From: Micromonospora sicca
Lineage (GTDB): Bacteria; Actinomycetota; Actinomycetes; Mycobacteriales; Micromonosporaceae
Reading direction: 5' to 3'
Assembly: GCF_003172935.1 (NCBI RefSeq)
Contig: NZ_QGKS01000175.1
Location: forward strand, 1-42,038
Length of the DNA: 42,038 nt
The position numbers were made by a program, and so were the translations under genes. Numbering within the stretch: position 1 is the stretch's first letter; the number at the start of each line of letters is the position of its first letter. This document shows positions 40,382 to 42,038 of this stretch, in pieces. The notes under the pieces are model-generated. The model ran no database searches and was not told where the DNA came from. It worked only from the letters and a program-made list of their open reading frames with translations.

Positions 40382-41347
40382 TCAGCGGGAGGTCAAGACC
40401 TGCTCGGCGTAGGCCCAGAGCCAGTCGGCGGCGACCGGGTCCACCGCGTGCTCGGCCACCCCCGCGGCGGGGTCCGGGCCGCCCGGTACCACCTCCGCCT
40501 CCTGGTTGTCCTCGAAGTACCGGCCGGTCACGCCCTCGAGCAGCGGTGACGCCGCCAACAGCACGGAGGTCGCGGCACCCTGCGCCGGGCTCTTGTAGTA
40601 CGACGGCGTGATGAGGTTGCCCGCCTCGTCCATCGCCCCGAACGCGCGCATCGTGTCGTCGTCCAGGTGCCGTTGCAGGTTCGTGTGGATGTACCCCGGG
40701 GCGAGGGCGTTGGCGGTGATCCCGTCCGCGGCCCACCGTCGGGCGATGCCGACGACGAGCAGGACGCCCGCGGTCTTCGACTGGCTGTACGCGGTCCACG
40801 GGTCGTACGGGCGTCTCGCGAACTGCGGGTCGTCGAAGTCGACCCCGGCCCGCAGCTGGGCGCCGGAACTGACCACCACCACCCGGGCCGAGCCGGCGGC
40901 CCGGAGCCTGTCGTGCAGGCCCCGGACGAGCGCGAAATGGCCCAGGTAGTTGGTGGCGAGCTGGATTTCCCAGCCCTCGGCGGTCAGCCGCCGGTCCGGG
41001 ACCGCCATGATCCCGGCGTTGGCGACCAGGGCGTGCAGCGGGCCCTGCCAGCCGGCGACGAAGGCGTCGACCGAGGTGAGGTCGGCCAGGTCGAGCGCGG
41101 CCGCCCGGACGCTGCCCGCGCCCGGTCCGGCAAACTCCTCGACCAGCCCCGCGGCCCGGTCAGGGTCGCGGGTGGCCACCGTCACCTCCGCCCCCGCGCG
41201 CGCAAGGGCGCGGACGGTTTCGGCGCCGATGCCGGAGGCACCGCCGGTGACGATCATCCGGCGTCCGGTGAGGTCGACGCCGTCGAGAATCTCCGCGGCG
41301 GTGGCGCGGGCGGTGAACGGGGTGGTCAGGCGTGCGGTGGCTGTCAT
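40382..41347 (-). CDS. Short-chain dehydrogenase, retinol-dehydrogenase-like
   Basis: The 321-residue SDR has the cofactor loop VTGGASGIGAET, the Arg in ATRDPDRA that suggests NADP preference, DLADLTSV, the VANAGIM motif, VVVVSSGAQL with catalytic Ser, and YSQSKTAG with Tyr and Lys. C-terminal features ITPSYYKSPAQGAATSVLLAASP and GRYFEDNQEAEV are typical of the actinobacterial retinol-dehydrogenase-like subgroup. The substrate is unknown. It lies between its probable XRE/MmyB-type regulator and a divergent AraC regulator, either of which could control it. Confidence 0.93.
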   Translation of the reverse strand: MTATARLTTPFTARATAAEILDGVDLTGRRMIVTGGASGIGAETVRALARAGAEVTVATRDPDRAAGLVEEFAGPGAGSVRAAALDLADLTSVDAFVAGWQGPLHALVANAGIMAVPDRRLTAEGWEIQLATNYLGHFALVRGLHDRLRAAGSARVVVVSSGAQLRAGVDFDDPQFARRPYDPWTAYSQSKTAGVLLVVGIARRWAADGITANALAPGYIHTNLQRHLDDDTMRAFGAMDEAGNLITPSYYKSPAQGAATSVLLAASPLLEGVTGRYFEDNQEAEVVPGGPDPAAGVAEHAVDPVAADWLWAYAEQVLTSR

Positions 41348-41372
41348 GCCGGCAACGCTACGAGCGCCCCAC

Positions 41373-41395
41373 CTGGACTGCCTATAGTCTGGACT
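41373..41395. promoter_or_regulatory. Direct repeats in the dehydrogenase/AraC divergent promoter
   Basis: CTGGACT occurs at 41373-41379 and 41389-41395, 16 bases apart start to start, around a TATAGT -10-like sequence (41383-41388). Paired direct repeats at one to two helical turns are common AraC-family sites. The site lies between the dehydrogenase start (41347) and the AraC start (41435). Confidence 0.5.
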
Positions 41396-41434
41396 CCGTC
41401 ACTCTTTAGCGTACGTCCAGAGGAGGGGGTGCCC

Positions 41435-42038
41435 GTGGACCCGTTGGAGGACGTGCTGTCCCTGCTCGACGCGACGGGTCACGTGTCCGCCGCTATGTCC
41501 GCCGGTGGGCGTTGGGCGGTCCGGTTTCCGCCACCCGCCGGGCTCAAGTTCAACGCCGTCCGGCGGGGCAGCTGCTGGCTGGAAGTGGACGACGTGCCGG
41601 ATCCCGTCCACCTTGCGGAGGGCGACTGCTACCTGTTGACCCGGCCCGTCGCGTTCACTCTCGCCAGCGACCTGAATGTGCCGGCCGAACCGGCGCATCC
41701 CCTCTTCGCGGCGGCCGTCGACGGCGTGGCCCGCGCCGGCGATGGCGACGAGGTGTTCCTCATCGGCGGTGCGTTCTCCTTCACCGGGCGGGCCCGCGCG
41801 CTGCTGCTCGACAGCCTGCCGCCGGTCCTCCATGTCCCGGCCGGCACGCCCGAGGCCGCCACCGTGCGCTGGGCGGTCGGCGAGATCGACGCCGAGCTGG
41901 GGCGCCGACCGACGGGGGCCACCGTGGTCGCCGAGCACCTCGCGATGGTCATGCTGATCCGGATTCTGCGCGTGCACCTCGCCCACGATCCCGACCGGAG
42001 CTCGGGCTGGCTGGCCGGGCTGGCCGATCCGACCGTCG
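41435..42038 (+). CDS. AraC-family regulator, N-terminal cupin part (cut by window end)
   Basis: The frame is open to the window end (201 codons plus one base). It encodes an AraC-binding-type cupin: GGRWAVRFPPPAGLKFNAVRRGSCWLEVDD, HLAEGDCYLLTRPVAFTLASD, EVFLIGGAFSFTG and LLDSLPPVLHVPAGTPEAATV are typical of the cupin_6 domain of actinobacterial AraC regulators. The C-terminal helix-turn-helix pair must lie beyond 42038. AGGAGG lies 8 bases before the GTG at 41435; an earlier GTG at 41429 is too close to it. It is divergent from the short-chain dehydrogenase and probably regulates it. Confidence 0.88.
   Translation, partial: MDPLEDVLSLLDATGHVSAAMSAGGRWAVRFPPPAGLKFNAVRRGSCWLEVDDVPDPVHLAEGDCYLLTRPVAFTLASDLNVPAEPAHPLFAAAVDGVARAGDGDEVFLIGGAFSFTGRARALLLDSLPPVLHVPAGTPEAATVRWAVGEIDAELGRRPTGATVVAEHLAMVMLIRILRVHLAHDPDRSSGWLAGLADPTV

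Noticed and set aside
1..42038. CRISPR arrays, tRNA or rRNA genes
   Set aside because: I saw no regularly spaced repeats and no cloverleaf or rRNA-like conserved sequence on either strand by eye; a dedicated search would be needed to exclude a tRNA completely.

Overview
The window is high-GC DNA from an actinomycete. Strong G/C third-position bias, frequent GTG starts, a Tat-type lipoprotein signal, leaderless-looking regulator genes and the mix of TetR, GntR, LacI and XRE regulators with secreted carbohydrases fit a soil Micromonosporaceae or Streptomyces-like organism. The sequence alone does not fix the genus. No rRNA, tRNA or CRISPR array was recognised.

Layout. (1) 0.2-4.1 kb: a minus-strand operon (ABM-domain protein, Drr-type ABC ATPase and permease, small membrane protein, TrmO-like tRNA methyltransferase) divergent from a TetR regulator. 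(2) 4.1-9.1 kb: a decayed zone with a HAD-hydrolase relic, IS6, IS5 and IS110 fragments, a DUF2809 protein and several unrecognised small genes. (3) 9.2-25.6 kb: a carbohydrate region with a secreted CBM13-alginate-lyase-family protein, a secreted GH27 alpha-galactosidase, an intracellular GH36 alpha-galactosidase co-transcribed with a sugar ABC importer, and, divergently, a tightly overlapped operon for oxidative galactose catabolism. (4) 25.8-27.5 kb: an LtrA-like membrane protein and an IS3 relic. (5) 27.5-31.9 kb: a LacI regulator and a secreted GH92 alpha-mannosidase with two F5/8C domains, with a perfect operator palindrome between them. (6) 32.5-39.0 kb: a membrane GT2 polysaccharide-synthase-like protein, GalE, an IS701-like relic, an XRE/methionine aminopeptidase pair flanked by 24-nt direct repeats, and a membrane-anchored parallel beta-helix protein. 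(7) 39.2-42.0 kb: an XRE/MmyB-type regulator, a short-chain dehydrogenase and a truncated AraC regulator.

How the central genes fit together (inference from families and gene order): GH27 outside the cell and GH36 inside release galactose from alpha-galactosides. The lipoprotein and two permeases (14.3-19.5 kb) import the sugar; no ATPase is encoded here, so a shared MsiK-like ATPase is expected. A mutarotase-like protein, a short-chain (galactose) dehydrogenase, an SMP-30 lactonase, galactonate dehydratase DgoD, a PfkB 2-keto-3-deoxygalactonate kinase and a KDPG-type aldolase together form a complete De Ley-Doudoroff route from galactose to pyruvate and glyceraldehyde-3-phosphate, under a DgoR-like GntR/FCD regulator. 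A related AT-rich promoter element lies before the importer/GH36 operon, before GH27 and, more loosely, before the CBM13-lyase. This suggests one regulon for secreted and intracellular steps and is the most testable new observation here.
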